From Phylloscopus collybita (taxonomy: Eukaryota; Chordata; Aves; Passeriformes; Phylloscopidae), in the NCBI GenBank assembly GCA_027886175.1, contig JAJNNQ010000040.1:27548001-27612000 (forward strand): a DNA stretch of 64,000 nucleotides, read 5' to 3'. The notes below the pieces were generated by a model. The model was not told where the DNA came from, ran no database searches, and saw only the letters and a program-made list of their open reading frames with translations. The translations under genes and the position numbers were made by a program. The first letter of the stretch is position 1. Each line of letters opens with the position of its first letter. Positions 48,669 to 62,114 of the stretch are shown here, piece by piece.

Positions 48669-51600
48669 TGTTTTTTTTAAAATACTGTAAAACCTAGATG
48701 GATATTTAAGGAGTTTCCTTTTTACCTTTTCTTGAAAGTTCTATGACTTGAAAAGAGACATGTGCATTCAAAGCAAGCTACATTGTACACTGAGGACACC
48801 AAAACAGTAAATCAAACAGTAAAATTTTCTGAAGTGGCACACGGAAATTTCCCTCCTCTTCAGAGAGTTCTAGTCTTAACATCATAGCTGTCCTCCAAGA
48901 AGTTACATTCACTCTGAAAAAGTAGCATTTGTAGCATTTGTAAACATATATAGGCATAACCACTCTCAGCACATGCTGGGAGTATTTATAAGATGATGTG
49001 TCTTAAGGAAAAACACTACAAATATGTGAAAACAGAGGAAGTCTTTTTTCAAAACCTTTACAGTGACACATCTGTTTCCATCTACTGGTATCTCTGTTCT
49101 TAAGTAATTAATCCATTTGGCCCTCTCTCAGGAATAGAAAATGAAACTCAGTCATGAAATTTGAAAGTATAGAAGGAACTCTACCATTCACCTCAGCAAC
49201 ATCTACAAGAATGTCTGATTTTGTACACTGGTGCTCTGCAACAAGAAAAATTTTCAGTAGCCATAACTATGGTTAATCTTAATGTGATCCTTACTCCTTC
49301 GCACTATAGCTTCTGAAAGAGGTGACAAACTACAGCACTATGGAAACACACTCTTGACAGATTCTTCAACAGATGACAAAATTATATGGTATCTATCTCC
49401 CAGTTTATGTGATATTGCAAGTGTGAGTGGTGTGCCTTCACAGACTGTGGAGAGCACACACTCATAGCATTACCAGCACTACTCCTCATAAGCCATGCCT
49501 AATGTAAATACAAAGAGAGCTGTGTTTTTGGAGAATATAGCTCAGCCACAGGCAAAAATGCACTGGGAAGAAGGGAGACCATGTAAAATATATATGTCTC
49601 TTGAACAGTTTTGCCTCAGGTAAATTATTTTTATTATGAACATAGTGTTTATAGCCACACAAAATAATTTCTTCAGAGGGATTTGAGCTATAAAGGATTA
49701 TTTTTATACAAGGCTTCCTTTTCTGCTTTTAGAATGACCTCTAATTTAAATAGTTACAAGCAACTGCTCTAACTCTCATTATTTTACAGGTCGTTCCTTT
49801 TACCTACATCACCCCTCATTATCACCTGCACTAGGCTAACCTATAAATGGAATTTCATCTGCAGCAGTGGTTTTGCATAGGAATAATATTTAAGTTAAAC
49901 TATAATGCCATCTGTCCTTATTGAGCTTTTGAACTGAAGTAAATACAAGTTCAAACCCTTAGGTTTTTCAAGTTCAGACCGAAGGCCAGATCACAACACT
50001 GAAGACAATTTCTCAGATTAAAAACTGTGCTTGCATAGGCTAGATATGAGGAACCTGAAAATTTTTGAAGAACAGCTTTTGATTTGATTACAAGCAACTT
50101 TTCCTCTCTTTCTCCTCCCAATTTTTTTCATATCCCACTTCCCAAATAAACTTCATTTCAAGAACCTGCATTACAATGGAGAAGCTCCTGGCAAATGAAG
50201 AATGCTGTAAATCATACAGCCATAATGAAAGGTAAAAGCTACATTAAAATTAACTGTGCTCCTCTGCAGAAGTTTGTAAAAAAGATATGAGTAACATAAG
50301 TTCACATGTATCTGCACAAAATAGTCTCTGATGTACACTCATCCATCAATGGAAGGAAACAAAGTGGTGCTTAAATAATGCATACAAATTCCACAACTGC
50401 TAAGGACTGAAAATGGATACCAATGCAAATAAATCAGTTCAAAAATAAAGCCAAGAACTGTACAATTTCAAATCACAACTTTGTCAGAACAGCAGAACTA
50501 ACCTCTGTTCTGAAGTGGAAAAAAAAAATAACTGGACAATGATGAGTCCCCAGTAATGCATCTAAAATCAAAATACCTGACATAAGCAACAGGACTCACT
50601 TTAATACTACTTCAAGGTCTCATGAGAATAAATCTACTCCATTACTGTAATACATGCAAATGCTTAAGAGGTCTTTTACCCAAATACTGATTGAGCTTGA
50701 CTTTGCTTATTTAGGAATGGGTCACTAATTCAGCACTAAGGAAATGAAGGAAAATAGGAAAAGACACATGGGACAGTGTCATCAGGAAAGCTGTATTGTT
50801 GCATGTTCTCTTGATTTTGTGAACTTTCAGTAATCCACAATTGTTTCATACATTTCTCACCTTTTTATTCGGATTCTTTTTTCTTCTGCTCCATTTCATT
50901 GTTTTTTGTTTCTCTTGCTTGCAGTTTCACAATAAAGGAGACAGTTCTGCATGACAGAAAAACAAATTTCACAGGAGTTAGTCACACCCTTGGTGCAAAA
51001 TCATTCCACAGATTTCAGAACCCTTAAAAGGTCAATATTGTTTACAGGGCAACAAGATAAATAAACAAAGTACAGCTTCAAGTGCAAATAAATCAAAATT
51101 TAAAAGCGCAGCAGAGGTAGTATTGAAAGGTATATAAAAATGCACAGCAATCAGACTGGTGAGCATGCTAGCTGTGCCCAGCAAGTCCTTCATACTGGGG
51201 AGGAAGATAACTCTATTCACCAAGCCAGCATTACAGATTGCCATTGACCCTTTTTGGGAGGTCTCGGTTTATGGCCTGAAGTATGAACTTTGATTTCCCT
51301 GATTTTATTTGGAATAATATTGCTGGTAATAGAAATTTGGCATTCTCCCAAACCCAATAGAAGTATTATTCTGATGATGGAGACATCTTCTAGATCTACA
51401 TTATGCACTGTATAAATGCTATAAAAAGACTGTGCTTTTTGAGATGGTGCATTGCTTACACATATAGTCACAACTTTGAAATATACCCCTTGGATACATT
51501 TCACAGATACAGTTAATATTATTTTAATGGTTTTTTTGGTTAAACCTTTTATCCTCTAACCTCCTGTGCCTTAAGTCAGAGTTTTACAAGACAATTTTTA

Positions 51601-54299
51601 TTTCAAATTCTGGACAGCTTTGAAGACTCATCCTTAAAAAAAATGCTTCTCTGATATATATTTTCTCCCTTACTCACTGTATATGCATAATACTATATAT
51701 ATGTGTAGAGAAAAGGAAGGTAATACATCCCTTGGTGTGTAATCTCTCCCAGTCCTTGTCTTAATCCATGACACCTTGGTTATTATATTTTCTCTCCCCT
51801 GTCCAGCTGCAGAGGGGAGGGACTGAATGGGTGGGTTCCTGGCATCCAACCAGCCTCCACCCACTCCCATTTCAAACACAGCAATTAATAAAGCTTCATG
51901 CCCACCTTAGTATCATTTTCACTGATCAAAAGATGATGTTGCTGCCATCACCATCTTAACAACACTGGCTGGTATTAAACTAACATGAAACAGCTAACAG
52001 CAAATGTACTCTTGCTCTTCAGTTTGCAGTTGCTAACAAAAATGATATTCAGGCTTTATATAATTTTGTATCTTTTTTCCATTGAAAGATTACAGTCTTC
52101 AGCTGACATATCTTGAGATATGTAAAAATACAGGGCATTTATGAAATACAGAGTGTACAGGGAATGCAGGGTGACAGTCCTGGAAACAATCACTTTGTTT
52201 CCCTCCCCAAGGTCATAGATAACACTGAGAGACTCTTCACTGGAGTCTGTAAAAGCCTGCTAAAGGGTCCCTGTTTGCCTTTGTCAGGCAGAACTGCATT
52301 AAGAAAATTGAGGTGGTAATTACCGCATTCACTAATTTCTATGCAAATTATATGTGGGGCTTCAAGTTGTTAGCTGAAAAAGGCTGACATTCTCTTGCAT
52401 TTGCGAGTTCCTGTGACAGGAGTCATCCTCAGTAACCAGGGCGAAACCAGTCTCTCACAGGTTCTGTCTTTTTTGCCCTTAAAGAGTAGGGCAAACCCTG
52501 CTCTTTTTCTCTCTTGCATCCTCTATTGCTGATAAAACTTTGTTTCTAGAAACTAAGCAACTAATTCCAACTGAGTATCCACATTTCTTACACATTTAGG
52601 GGACACAAGTTGTATCTTCACATCCTTTTACACAATTCCTCTTTCTTTAAGCTGTAAAACTGTGGAAATATAGGCTGGTTTTCTAACATCTGAATCATGT
52701 AAACAAGATGTTATTTCCACTTGCAGCAAAAATAATGGCTGTGTGCAAGAGAGGGGTGTTCAATAAAATGGATGATGATTATGGGCTCAAATAAGTCAGG
52801 AGAAATGAACTACTAATGGTTTTATACTAGATATAATTTTTAAGCAGATATATCCTCAAGACAACCATATCTTGAGGCAGTCTCTAGCACTTCTATTCCA
52901 ATCTGTTCAAAGTGTGTTCATCATGTGATGAAATTGTTATAACACTGTATAAATGTTCTTCCCATTTACCCCAAAGCAAAGAAGCCCTTAAATTTTGGCT
53001 GTCTGAGGCATTCAGAGGTAATACTGCTCTCCTTCAGCATCACAGAAAGTGATTCACTCTGTCACCTGAGTGAATGGTACCTACAACAAGCATCCATAAA
53101 AAATTAATGACAGGAGCTGTTTCTTCTACTGTGGTTGGTGCTCTCTTGGTATTTCAATCAATGTTTCTCCATTCAAGAAAGTCAGCTATATTCCCTGGCA
53201 TGCCCTGCAGGACAGCAGATGTATTGGACTCGGAATGCATTTTCATCACCCTGAACAAAAGCTGCAAATCCAGCCCTTGCTTCTGACAGGCAGAATGACC
53301 GTTCCTCACAGTGAGGCTCACGGGTCCAGCTTATCACACGGAAGCTCAACATGTTCAGAAACACAACTCACACGTTACAAGTATTGAAGGGAGTCTTACC
53401 TGAAAGGTGTTTCTCTAATAACATGTTACTGGAAGTATCCTTTGACTCAGAGATTTGCCAAACCTGACAATGAAAACAATAAATGAAAGAAACAACATCT
53501 CTTCAATTTTGTCCAATTCAAGCTCTCCAGAGGGGAGAAGAGCAAATAGGAACCAAACAAAATACTCCTATAGTTTGCCAATTAGAAACCTTCCTGAACA
53601 ATTCTTTGCTGGTTATGTTTAAGGACACATCGCCTATTACAGTTTGGAACCCTGCAAGTAATTTTAATTTGAAAATTTAAAAATAAAGCCAGCTTCTGCT
53701 ACATTTTAGTGATTTTGTATTCCTTTGATCTCAAAGTGGCTGATTTCCAGTATTTTACCTTAAAGGAAAAAAATCTTCAAAACTCTGATTTCTGTCCTTT
53801 ACTGCAAAAACCACATTTTTTAAAAAAATACTTTTACTTATTTTATAAAAATACTTTTTATTTCTTCCTTAGCTTTCCTCTGACTGCACATGAATATGTA
53901 TTAAGGGCAACTTGGGCTTTGTGTCCCCTGGGCAAAACATTTCTATCATGTTTTAGTTTTAAAGCTGATTCACTGAGGGCACAAGTTTTGGAACTAGATG
54001 CCTACAGCTTGACATCTGCAATACATGACCCAGACATCTGAATAATTAGCAAGAGGCTCATACTGAATGTAGAGGAGTATAACCACTCTCACAACCAGCT
54101 CAGTTTCAGATCCTTTGGCTGTCATTAGATAACCAATCTAAACACACTTTCAGAGGTAGTGAGAAAGCAGAGAATCTCAGGCTCATGACCTGCAGCTTCT
54201 TGAAATGGTCTGAGGTGTCTTAAAGTATAATACATGCGCTCACTAAGAAAACAGCTTCAACATTTAAAGTATAAATAATAGAGATAACTCACAACACTG
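48669..54299. other. Non-coding stretch, no gene seen
   Basis: No exon or transposon recognised. Small features only: an imperfect hairpin with 8-bp arms CCTCAAGA/TCTTGAGG at 52854-52877, and repeated AAAAATACTTTT at about 53823-53860. Confidence 0.6.
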
Positions 54300-54820
54300 T
54301 GTCATGGTTTAACTCCAACCAGCAGCCAAGCCCAATGCAGCCACTTGCTCACTCACCCTGCAGTAGGATCTGGGTGAGAACAGAAGGGTAAAAGACAGAG
54401 AACACACAGATTGCACTGAAGACAGTTTAATCGAGAAAGCACCTAAGCTAAGTGAAACAAGGGATTAATTCCCCCCTTCCCATGGGAAGGTGGGTGTTCA
54501 GACATCTCTCCAAACATCCACTCCTTCCTCCTTTTCCCCCCACTTCATATACTGAGTGTAATCCTATACGGTCTGGAGTGTCCCTTTGGCAGTTTCAGTC
54601 ACCTGTCCTGGCTGTGTCTCCTTCCAGCCTCCCAAGCAGCCCCAACTTCCTCAACAGCATGGCCCTACAAAAAGCAGGAAAGGCCTTGGCTCTGTGTAAC
54701 TCAACAATAACAAAAACAACTTGATATAATCAACCCTGTGTTCAGCACAAATCCAAAGCACAGCCCCATATCAACCACTGGGAAGAAAATTAACTCTACC
54801 GCAGCTGAAACCAGAGCACA
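54300..54820 (-). mobile_element. Endogenous-retrovirus LTR, class II-like, probably solo
   Basis: On plus it begins TGTCATGGTTTAACTCC and ends GCTGAAACCAGAGCACA. On minus it therefore starts TGTGCTCTGGTTTCAGC and ends CATGACA, the shape of a well-known avian LTR group. On the minus strand it has a TATA-like AGTATATGAAG (plus 54544-54554) and an ATTAAA polyadenylation signal (plus 54426-54431) in the right order. 'gaagaaaattaactctacc' near one end is typical of the group. I could not define a clean 6-bp target duplication; ACACT occurs at both edges (54294-54298, 54818-54822) but is offset from the TG/CA ends. No internal genes adjoin. Confidence 0.8.
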
Positions 54821-57183
54821 CTACCAGTTCAGTATCCTAATGTATAGAAAGTTGCAGTATCATTTTAGAGGTAAACTTGGTGCACCAGGAAGAGGGGAGG
54901 AGAGGAGCCCTCTTTTATTAGCTGGTATGCTCAGTTTCCTACAAGTTTAACCTTATGCCATCTAAACTGTCTCTGCTCTCACAATAATGCAGCTACTCCC
55001 TGAACTCCATGGGTGTCCCTCCTATGCAATAACTCAATCATCTCTTCTGTCCCTTGGGCCATACAAAAACATCTCTAGTTTCTTCTCAGGTCCCCAGAGC
55101 TTTGATAGCAAGAGCCAGAAAAACCAACTCTTCGGAATCCAAACTAAGGATAAATCTAATGTGATATGTAAACCAACAAATGTGATATCCCACAGTTTAA
55201 CTCTTTTACCTTTCTCTGATTTCTAAAGAGCTGCTTATCCCAAGAAGAAATCCACATCAAAAGTAGCAAGAAGAGCAAAATAAATAAATTTAAAAAAAAA
55301 TACAGGAAACTTCACACTGTAATATGACTGCCTGGACAGAGATAACCAGAAGAAATAGTCAGGAGAATAGAATTACACACTTTGTGATGACCTGTCAGGG
55401 TCAGGAGGTGATACACTATCTCTGGTGTTCATACCTTATCTGACCTCTTAAAGAGGGAAATGGGCTGCAAGTCAAATCAGATGTTCATTTTCCCCTAAAT
55501 GCAGGAGACACAAGAAGCTTCATAAATTTATCAGTTCTGACTGATACAGGGAAAATAAAACATATCACATCTAAAAAATGAAGACCAGCCATTTTTCAGA
55601 AAATAACAGACCTTTCTTCATGTCAGAAACTGAGCCCTTCTTGAGTCATTACATAGTAACACAGCTTCAGAAAAACTGAGAGGAGGGGGGCTTCAGTCAG
55701 ATGAGCATTGCTAGGAAAGGGAAACGGTGAGGTTCAGTAATTATGTCATGTTCTTATTTTCTGTTCTAGGAGTAAAATGATATTTTGAGGAATAAACTGA
55801 ATTATTAAAAAGAGCATATTGATTCAGCCTGCCAAAAAGACACTGCAATATTCATTTTTCATTAACAGCTTTCTTAATACAGTGTGATAAATCCTAAAAG
55901 AGGTGTTTATCAAATCAGCACCAATGTGGGGAATTTTAATAAGGCAAGCCTTTCCTAGCACACAGATTATACCCATTTATTATCTAGTACCTCAGACAAT
56001 TTTAGTCTCTTTTCCCAAAACAATCTGCCTCCAGCTACTATCCAAATTTGTCCCCGTAAAATGCTATCATGAATCTTGAAAAACTGTGAAAAACAAATGA
56101 AAAAATAGTTTGGTGTCATAAGGATTGATATGATGAGGACAAGAGAAAAAGGGATATTTGTAGCAAACAAAAAGTGTGTTTCTCCTTCGCAGAGTCTTCT
56201 TGTACATATCAATATCTTTAATTGTAGGCACGTGCTAAAATTCCAATGGCTTCAGTAGGAATTTATAAGCTACTTACAGTTAATAATTGCTGAAATATTT
56301 TTTTAGAACACTGCTGACTTTAATCATATGCCCCAGTGTTTTACCAGAATCAAGTCCATGTTGGTAAAGATTAAATACTATTGGCTATGACTTTCAATTT
56401 TATCCAATTCAAGCCATGGAAGGCAAAATAGAAAAAGAAACAGTCTCTGGCTTTTTGCCCATGAAACACAGATAGTTCCAACAGCCTCATTCAAGTGCAA
56501 TATTAGGGACTGTGTGCTTTCAGGTGTTAATAATTACGATAGGTTGATGATTTTATCTGCTCATCCCTCATCAAGATGTCTTTCTTTGCTGTGCAAGAAT
56601 CTTTCTCTGCCTTTCTTGATGAAACAAAATGCTAAAAATAAATAAATAAATAAATAAATAGGTTTTGAAATTGAGTGAATACAATTAAATGGAATGGTAT
56701 GACACAAGGTGCAGTGAAAAGGACCCAAACAGGCTGAAATGATACTCATCGAAATCTAAAAATCAGTTAAAGAATTGAAACAAACAGGAGAGGAATTATC
56801 ATGAAATGTGTTGTAGTGGCAGAGTGGGGCTGGAGTTTCAGCTGATGGGCATTTCATGGGGTCTGCGCCTGTGGTTTGGCTCAGGCAGGGCCTGGTCCTG
56901 GTGTCTCTTCTCTTGGCAATGTTAGGGTCTGACAAAGCTGAGTGAACTCCATACAAGATTTTTGATCAAAGAAAGTGACATCCAAAAGATGACACCACAG
57001 AGATAATCTGTACATACACCCACAGATCTCTGTATTTATCTATGTCTTTCATTATCACTCTTCTTTGCAGAACCTTACCTTAGTTTCTCTTCAAAGTTTT
57101 AACACTTGAAGTTAAGCAAAAAAGTTCTTTTTTTCCTTGACTGATGGAACATCTGAAATAAGTTTAATAAAGTGATACCTTTC
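54821..57183. other. Non-coding stretch, no gene seen
   Basis: No exon or transposon recognised. Contains an (AAAT)n microsatellite at 56633-56660 and a GC-richer patch at about 56820-56945 without open, spliced structure. Confidence 0.6.
56633..56660 (+). repeat. (AAAT)n microsatellite, about 6-7 units
   Basis: A run of AAAT/AATA units without interruption, following TAAA. Confidence 0.92.
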
Positions 57184-57368
57184 TGTTGAGCCTGCTAGGG
57201 TCTTCACATAAGACTAGAGAGGCTGGGTTGTTGTAAAAGTCATTTATTGTGTGGCTAAATCAGTCTCACAAAGGCAGAGTGTTAGAGTTCATGCCATTAT
57301 GCAGAAAGCCTTCTACATAGAGTCCCCATGTCCCAAGCAGAAGCAGCAGCCTCTCTTGCATTTGTCAA

Positions 57369-57962
57369 TGTCCTAGGTTACAATGTAAAATTGTGCCCAA
57401 GGTATGTATTCTATCCCCATGAGCCGTTGGAGCCAAGGTGGGGCACTGTTCTCCTTATCTTCTGTTAACGAGCCCAACAATGCCTTCCCAGAAAACGTTA
57501 TCTCTGTTTAATGGGCCATCAAGGATCCATTTGCATGACTGATAAGATGAATCATGCCATTGTGAGATGCTCTGCCCAGGGGGAGGAGCCAAGCATTCCC
57601 ACCTGGATATAATCCAGGGTTTGAGACTTCACTAGCAGCTTCTATCCACTGAACTCTCAGAGGAGATGAGCTACCAGACGTTTCTACAGGAATCACTGCT
57701 TTGGCAAGAACATCTCACCTGGATTCCTGGAGGAAGACTGGACCCTTCTCATCATCACCGGACCCTTCTCTCTCAGGATCATCTCTGCTCCAGCAGAACC
57801 ACATCTGCCGCTCCAGGAGGATTTCCGGACTGCTTCAAACACCCTGACCAACAGGGTGTTAGGTTGTATCATTCCATTTATTTTCACCTTTTTTACTCTC
57901 TTCTTCTATTAAATTGTATCTCTGACTGGGAGTCTCACTGGTTTTGTTTTCAAACCAGCACA
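57369..57962 (+). mobile_element. Solo endogenous-retrovirus LTR with perfect 5-bp duplication
   Basis: Starts TGTCCTAGG and ends CCAGCACA, 594 bp. It is flanked by GTCAA at 57364-57368 and again at 57963-57967. A TATA-like GATATAAT lies at 57605-57612 and an ATTAAA polyadenylation signal at 57908-57913, about 50 bases before the end. All sit in the order U3-R-U5 on the plus strand. A 5-bp duplication is usual for ERVL-like (class III) elements. No retroviral genes are attached, so this is a solo LTR left by recombination between two LTRs. Open frames inside it (about 57666-57971) are not genes. The intact duplication suggests a comparatively young insertion. Confidence 0.88.
57605..57612 (+). 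promoter_or_regulatory. TATA-like box of the plus-strand solo LTR
   Basis: GATATAAT stands about 240 bp into the LTR and about 300 bp before its polyadenylation signal, the usual place for the LTR promoter. Activity cannot be judged from sequence. Confidence 0.5.
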
Positions 57963-58118
57963 GTCAAGTAGTGCATTTTTATTCTTTTTTTTTTACCCAA
58001 TCAGCTACAAGCACAATTCTGTTGTGGCTTCTCGACCTATCCAGGCCTAACATTGATGTACAAAGGTGCTTGAAATTTCTTACACAAATTCTACATACAT
58101 AGTTCTATCTGTTCTATC

Positions 58119-58235
58119 TAGGAATGCTAGCAATGCTACATTATGTTTTCATTATGTCTAGGACTTAGATAACTTTGGTAATGCTACTTTTTTCTAGGAT
58201 TTAGATAAAAGGTAATGCTACTGAACTTTAAACTA
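58119..58235 (+). repeat. Degenerate tandem repeat, unit about 36-40 bp
   Basis: CTAGGA followed by an A/T-rich spacer and AATGCTAC recurs at about 58119, 58159 and 58194. A fourth decayed start, CTAGGGTTTAGG, lies at about 58235. The two central units share CTAGGAYTTAGATAA and GGTAATGCTACT. It lies just outside the outer LTR-like element, so it may be part of retroviral internal sequence or an independent minisatellite. Confidence 0.6.
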
Positions 58236-61200
58236 GGGTTTAGGGTTCTTCTTACTAGCTAATACAGTCTCCTTTTTGCTTAAGGCAGTTAATATATTCT
58301 CTACTTATTTAAAACTAAACTTACATTTCTACCTTATGTCTGCACGGATTTATGTATTTTAGTTTCTCTGAAGGTTTTAATTCAGCCCCTACATTTCTGA
58401 GTACTTCTGAGCCTGTGTGAATGGGGTCCAGATGGGTTTGCATCCTGACACCTTTCTTGCACCTACATGTTTTGTGGCCATGAGGAAGGCACCAGAAAGA
58501 GAAGACCATTTGTTCTTTCAACATGGTCCAATGCCCCCAGTGAAAAATAGAACACTGAAAAAAACATGGTGTCAGAAATATGCTGGTGAAATACTAATTT
58601 CCATGGCTGAAGAGGGATTTCAGCCTTCAGTAAATCCACTGTAACACTTAAAAAGTCTTTAGTAGTTATAGATACATATATGTATTTAAAAGTGGATTTG
58701 AGATCTGGTGTTTTTAAATAAAACAACATTTTCACAGGACTATTATTTAAACTTTTAACATTTCTAAAACAGAGATAAATGCTCTTCCTTAAATACCTAC
58801 ATTCTTAACAAAAAAAAAAAAAATAGAAGGTAGGAAACAATAATTTTGTCTCTATAGCTAAACATTTCTTTATTGTACTTAATTACTATCAAACCATTTA
58901 CTGCTTTCCAGCAAAGGCTATAAATCTTTTCCTATTGCAATCCATGCCAAAACCCTCACTTGCTTGCAAGTGGTCCATGTGCAACTAGGCAGTTAGAAAA
59001 TTTCAGGGATTTTTGAATCTGTGCAAAACCTGCTGGTTCCTTTGCACTTAGCAGAGCTCAGACAGCATTTTAACAGTCTGGACATAAGCATGGCTATCGT
59101 GAATGTGTGTGGGAAATAGGTACTTATTTATATTAGCAGAATCATCAAAATGTTCTTACTAAATAGGAACCAAGATCTTTGTGTTTCACAAACCTCTGAA
59201 TAGCCAGAGTGCATGCATAAAAACAATATATTTACATAATAGATTGAAAATTAGTCCTTTAGTGTCCTGACAATTAACAAATTGATAACAGTCACATCCT
59301 TCTTAAAGAAATAAATTATCAAGAATAATCAAAAAAAGAAGCTAGATTTAATTGGAGATAGATGGGGTGAGAAAAGTCAGTGGCAGAACGAAAACATTTA
59401 AAGTACAAGGATTACTCAGACAGAAAGAACAGACTTCCTGACTTTTGTAAATATTGCAGAGAGATTTCTGACACTGAGGAGAAAAAAAAAAAAAAAAAAA
59501 AAAATTCATACACATCTCTGTCAGCCTACCAAAGAAACTAAAGAAGGGAAGAAAAAAGCAACTTTCTGTTTTCACAGTCCATGGTTAATTAGGATTTGAT
59601 TTTGAACAAATCTCAATGACCACATCACCTGCTTGCTAACAGAAGGACAAGCACTGTCCTTCTATTAATTTTTATCTATTCTGAACTTCAAAACAAATAG
59701 TCACTTACCATTACTGAATATCTGCCATTCACTCCCATTTGAGTAAAGTTCATACTGAATTTTATTCTTAGGCTGCAATATAGTATTTAAATAACTTTCA
59801 TAATTTTTTTTTGTGACAATCAGTTTGTTAGATCTAAGCCCTTTGATGAGTTGTAGAGAACATGTTAGAGAGATGGGTATGAAACTTTATAGAAAAAAAA
59901 AATATTTCTGTAGCCAAGAGCCTCAGAAAAGCCAGACTGAGAGCATCCTATCAGGATAATTTACTTGGTTATATGCAGTGACTGATTCATATATATTCCC
60001 TGTTTTTCTTCCCAGGACATGCATATTAAAGCAATATTAACAACCTAAGTATATTCTTTGTCCTACTGCTGTCAATTTAAATACCTCAATTTCCACAGAA
60101 TCCCCATTAAAATATTTTTTAAATTCAGTATTTTGATAACAGATATTTGCTTCTGAAATTAATGTGTGCAGTTTTATCTCTAGAGCTTAAATACCACTAT
60201 TTTGAGTTGGTCTGCTTCTAATGTCTCACAATTTGTAGTACTACTAGACAGTCAGAAGCTTGCAATACCTGCTTATGAGCATTAAAAAGATAAAGACTTG
60301 GATTTATGTTTTTAAACTTCAGACTTACAGTAACAACAAAGTATGACTGGATATTTCTTCAAGAGCCATAATGTTCAGAAAGATCCCTAACAAAGCAAGA
60401 AATTTGCATAGAAAATTTGCATAGAAAATTACAAGGCAGCTACAGACAAGAAACACAGCATGTGAAAAGATCACAGCTTTTACCCTGCTGGGAAGCACCA
60501 AAGGGCTGCATGGAGAATAAAAGACTGAGGATCCCTCTGGTTTCTGCATTACTGTAGCCACTCTTTTTTTTCTGTCCCAGCTAGCAAGCACAACTGACAG
60601 CAAAAACGACTATTGGCTGAACACAAACCACCAGAGGCAGAAATTACTCCACATCAAAGACAATGTAATGTTAAAATCAACAACAGAAGGCTCTTCTTTA
60701 TCTACCCCATCAGCAACCAGCTGCCAGCTCCCTCTTTCCCCACACCCTACACAGGAATGTTTCAGGTGACCATGAGACCTCTTTCTGCACTTTGCAGCAC
60801 TAGCACATTACTTGAGTCTTTTGTTTTGAAGGCAAATTAGCAGCATCTCAGTCTGAGCACCACAGACATGTCAGAAGGATCTGCTACAGCAGTCAGGAAA
60901 ATGGAAGCAGAAATGGACTGACCTCTAGGAATAAGCACCTGTTAAAAGGAGATGAGCTCATGGACAGCTTATGAGGGGAGGATGATAGGATTAATAACCT
61001 TGCTCTGAACCTTGCTCTCTCAGTAAGAACTATTTCTCTGATTTGCCAGTCATCACATTTTGCCACTGTATATTCAGCAATCATGTATAAAAGTAACAGC
61101 TTTTACTTTATAAATAGGGTTAGTTAGGTCAGGATTTTCAGGAATGTATGCAAGTTCTTGCTTTCTGCTTCAACCTTTAGACACAGCAAGGTATTGGAGG

Positions 61201-62114
61201 CTGCAACATTAAGGAGTAAAATTTGATACTGTCATTTGTCTTTCCCTATACCCTCACATTACTGTTTCCCCCAATCCTATCACTGTTTAATCTCTCCTGA
61301 TGAATATGCTGATGCCATCTAAATTCTGATTGCTAACCTCTCTGTATCTCCATGCCAGTTATCCACTAACACAAATGGTTCAAACTAGCTCAAGCTCACC
61401 TGTGCTGCCCCAGTTCTGTTCTGTGAACCTGTTTCCTGAAACCTGCTGATATGAGAGGGTTGCCACGGGTATGGCCACAGGACCTGGGTGATGAAGTTCC
61501 CAGAAGCAGGGGGAGAACAGAAGGTGATACTCCTGTGCATAACAGGAGAGCTAGGTACTTTGGATGGGAAGGGAACTTTTAATTCATGAATGTGGCTGAC
61601 CATGCTTTGAGATGTGAGGTAGGTGCCAGAGTTGAGGGTGGAAGGACCAGCACAAGTTAAGCAATGAGATATTGTCTGCTTAATTCCTGTGTGGACACAT
61701 GAATCCTTCCATAGCGTTGAAAAGTACTGTATGCTTTATTTTAGTTTATTTTCTATTTGTCATTTAGTTTGCTCCAGAGTTTGGCTTAAATTTCCAAGCC
61801 AATTCTGTCTTAGAATACAACAGTGCTCCACCTGGGAATACTTTAATGTTTCCTGTTGAACTAAAATTGCATTTGCAATGAAATTCACATGAAATGATGG
61901 AGAAGAAAAAAATTTAAACCTTGAAATATTGCATTTTTAGACATGTGCAATCATGACACAGAAGAAACAATTTCATTTTTAAAAATTGCATTTTCAGATG
62001 TCTTTTCCCCATGAAAATATTCCACCTAGTCTTACTGTTATGCCTGGAGAGTACTGTATGTTTACCATATAGATTTATCACAGCATAACTAATAGCATAT
62101 TTTCACTTTCATTT
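58236..62114. other. Non-coding stretch, no gene seen
   Basis: No exon or transposon recognised. Poly(A) runs lie at 58809-58822 and 59482-59504. A 15-bp tandem duplication of TTTGCATAGAAAA lies at about 60400-60430. Confidence 0.6.
59482..59504 (+). repeat. Poly(A) run of 23
   Basis: Uninterrupted A homopolymer following GGAG. No retroposed copy recognised upstream. Confidence 0.92.

Larger units (their letters stand above)
57184..58052 (-). mobile_element. Older LTR-like element interrupted by a second LTR
   Basis: The outer sequence begins TGTTGAGCC at 57184 and resumes after the inner LTR to end GGCCTAACA at 58052, giving TGTT...AACA-type termini. On minus it would start TGTTAGGCC and carries an AATAAA signal (plus TTTATT at about 57243) about 60 bases before its end. 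Without the insert it is about 270 bp. No target duplication is visible at the outer ends (flanks ACCTTTC and TTGATGT), and I did not recognise the family, so the boundaries and orientation are inference. An alternative is that these flanks are unrelated unique sequence. Confidence 0.45.

Noticed and set aside
54294..54822. ACACT as a target-site duplication for the 54.3 kb LTR
   Set aside because: The matching pentamers overlap or are offset from the TG/CA ends and do not fit the expected 6 bp, so I treat the match as chance.
57666..57971. 101-codon open frame
   Set aside because: It runs through the R-U5 part of the solo LTR and past its end, so it is not a gene.
62036..62114. Extending the 62 kb LTR to a TGTTATGCC start at 62036
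   Set aside because: It would give TG/CA ends, but the flanks (CTTAC, GTAAT) do not duplicate and the added 80 bp is AT-rich like the surrounding DNA.
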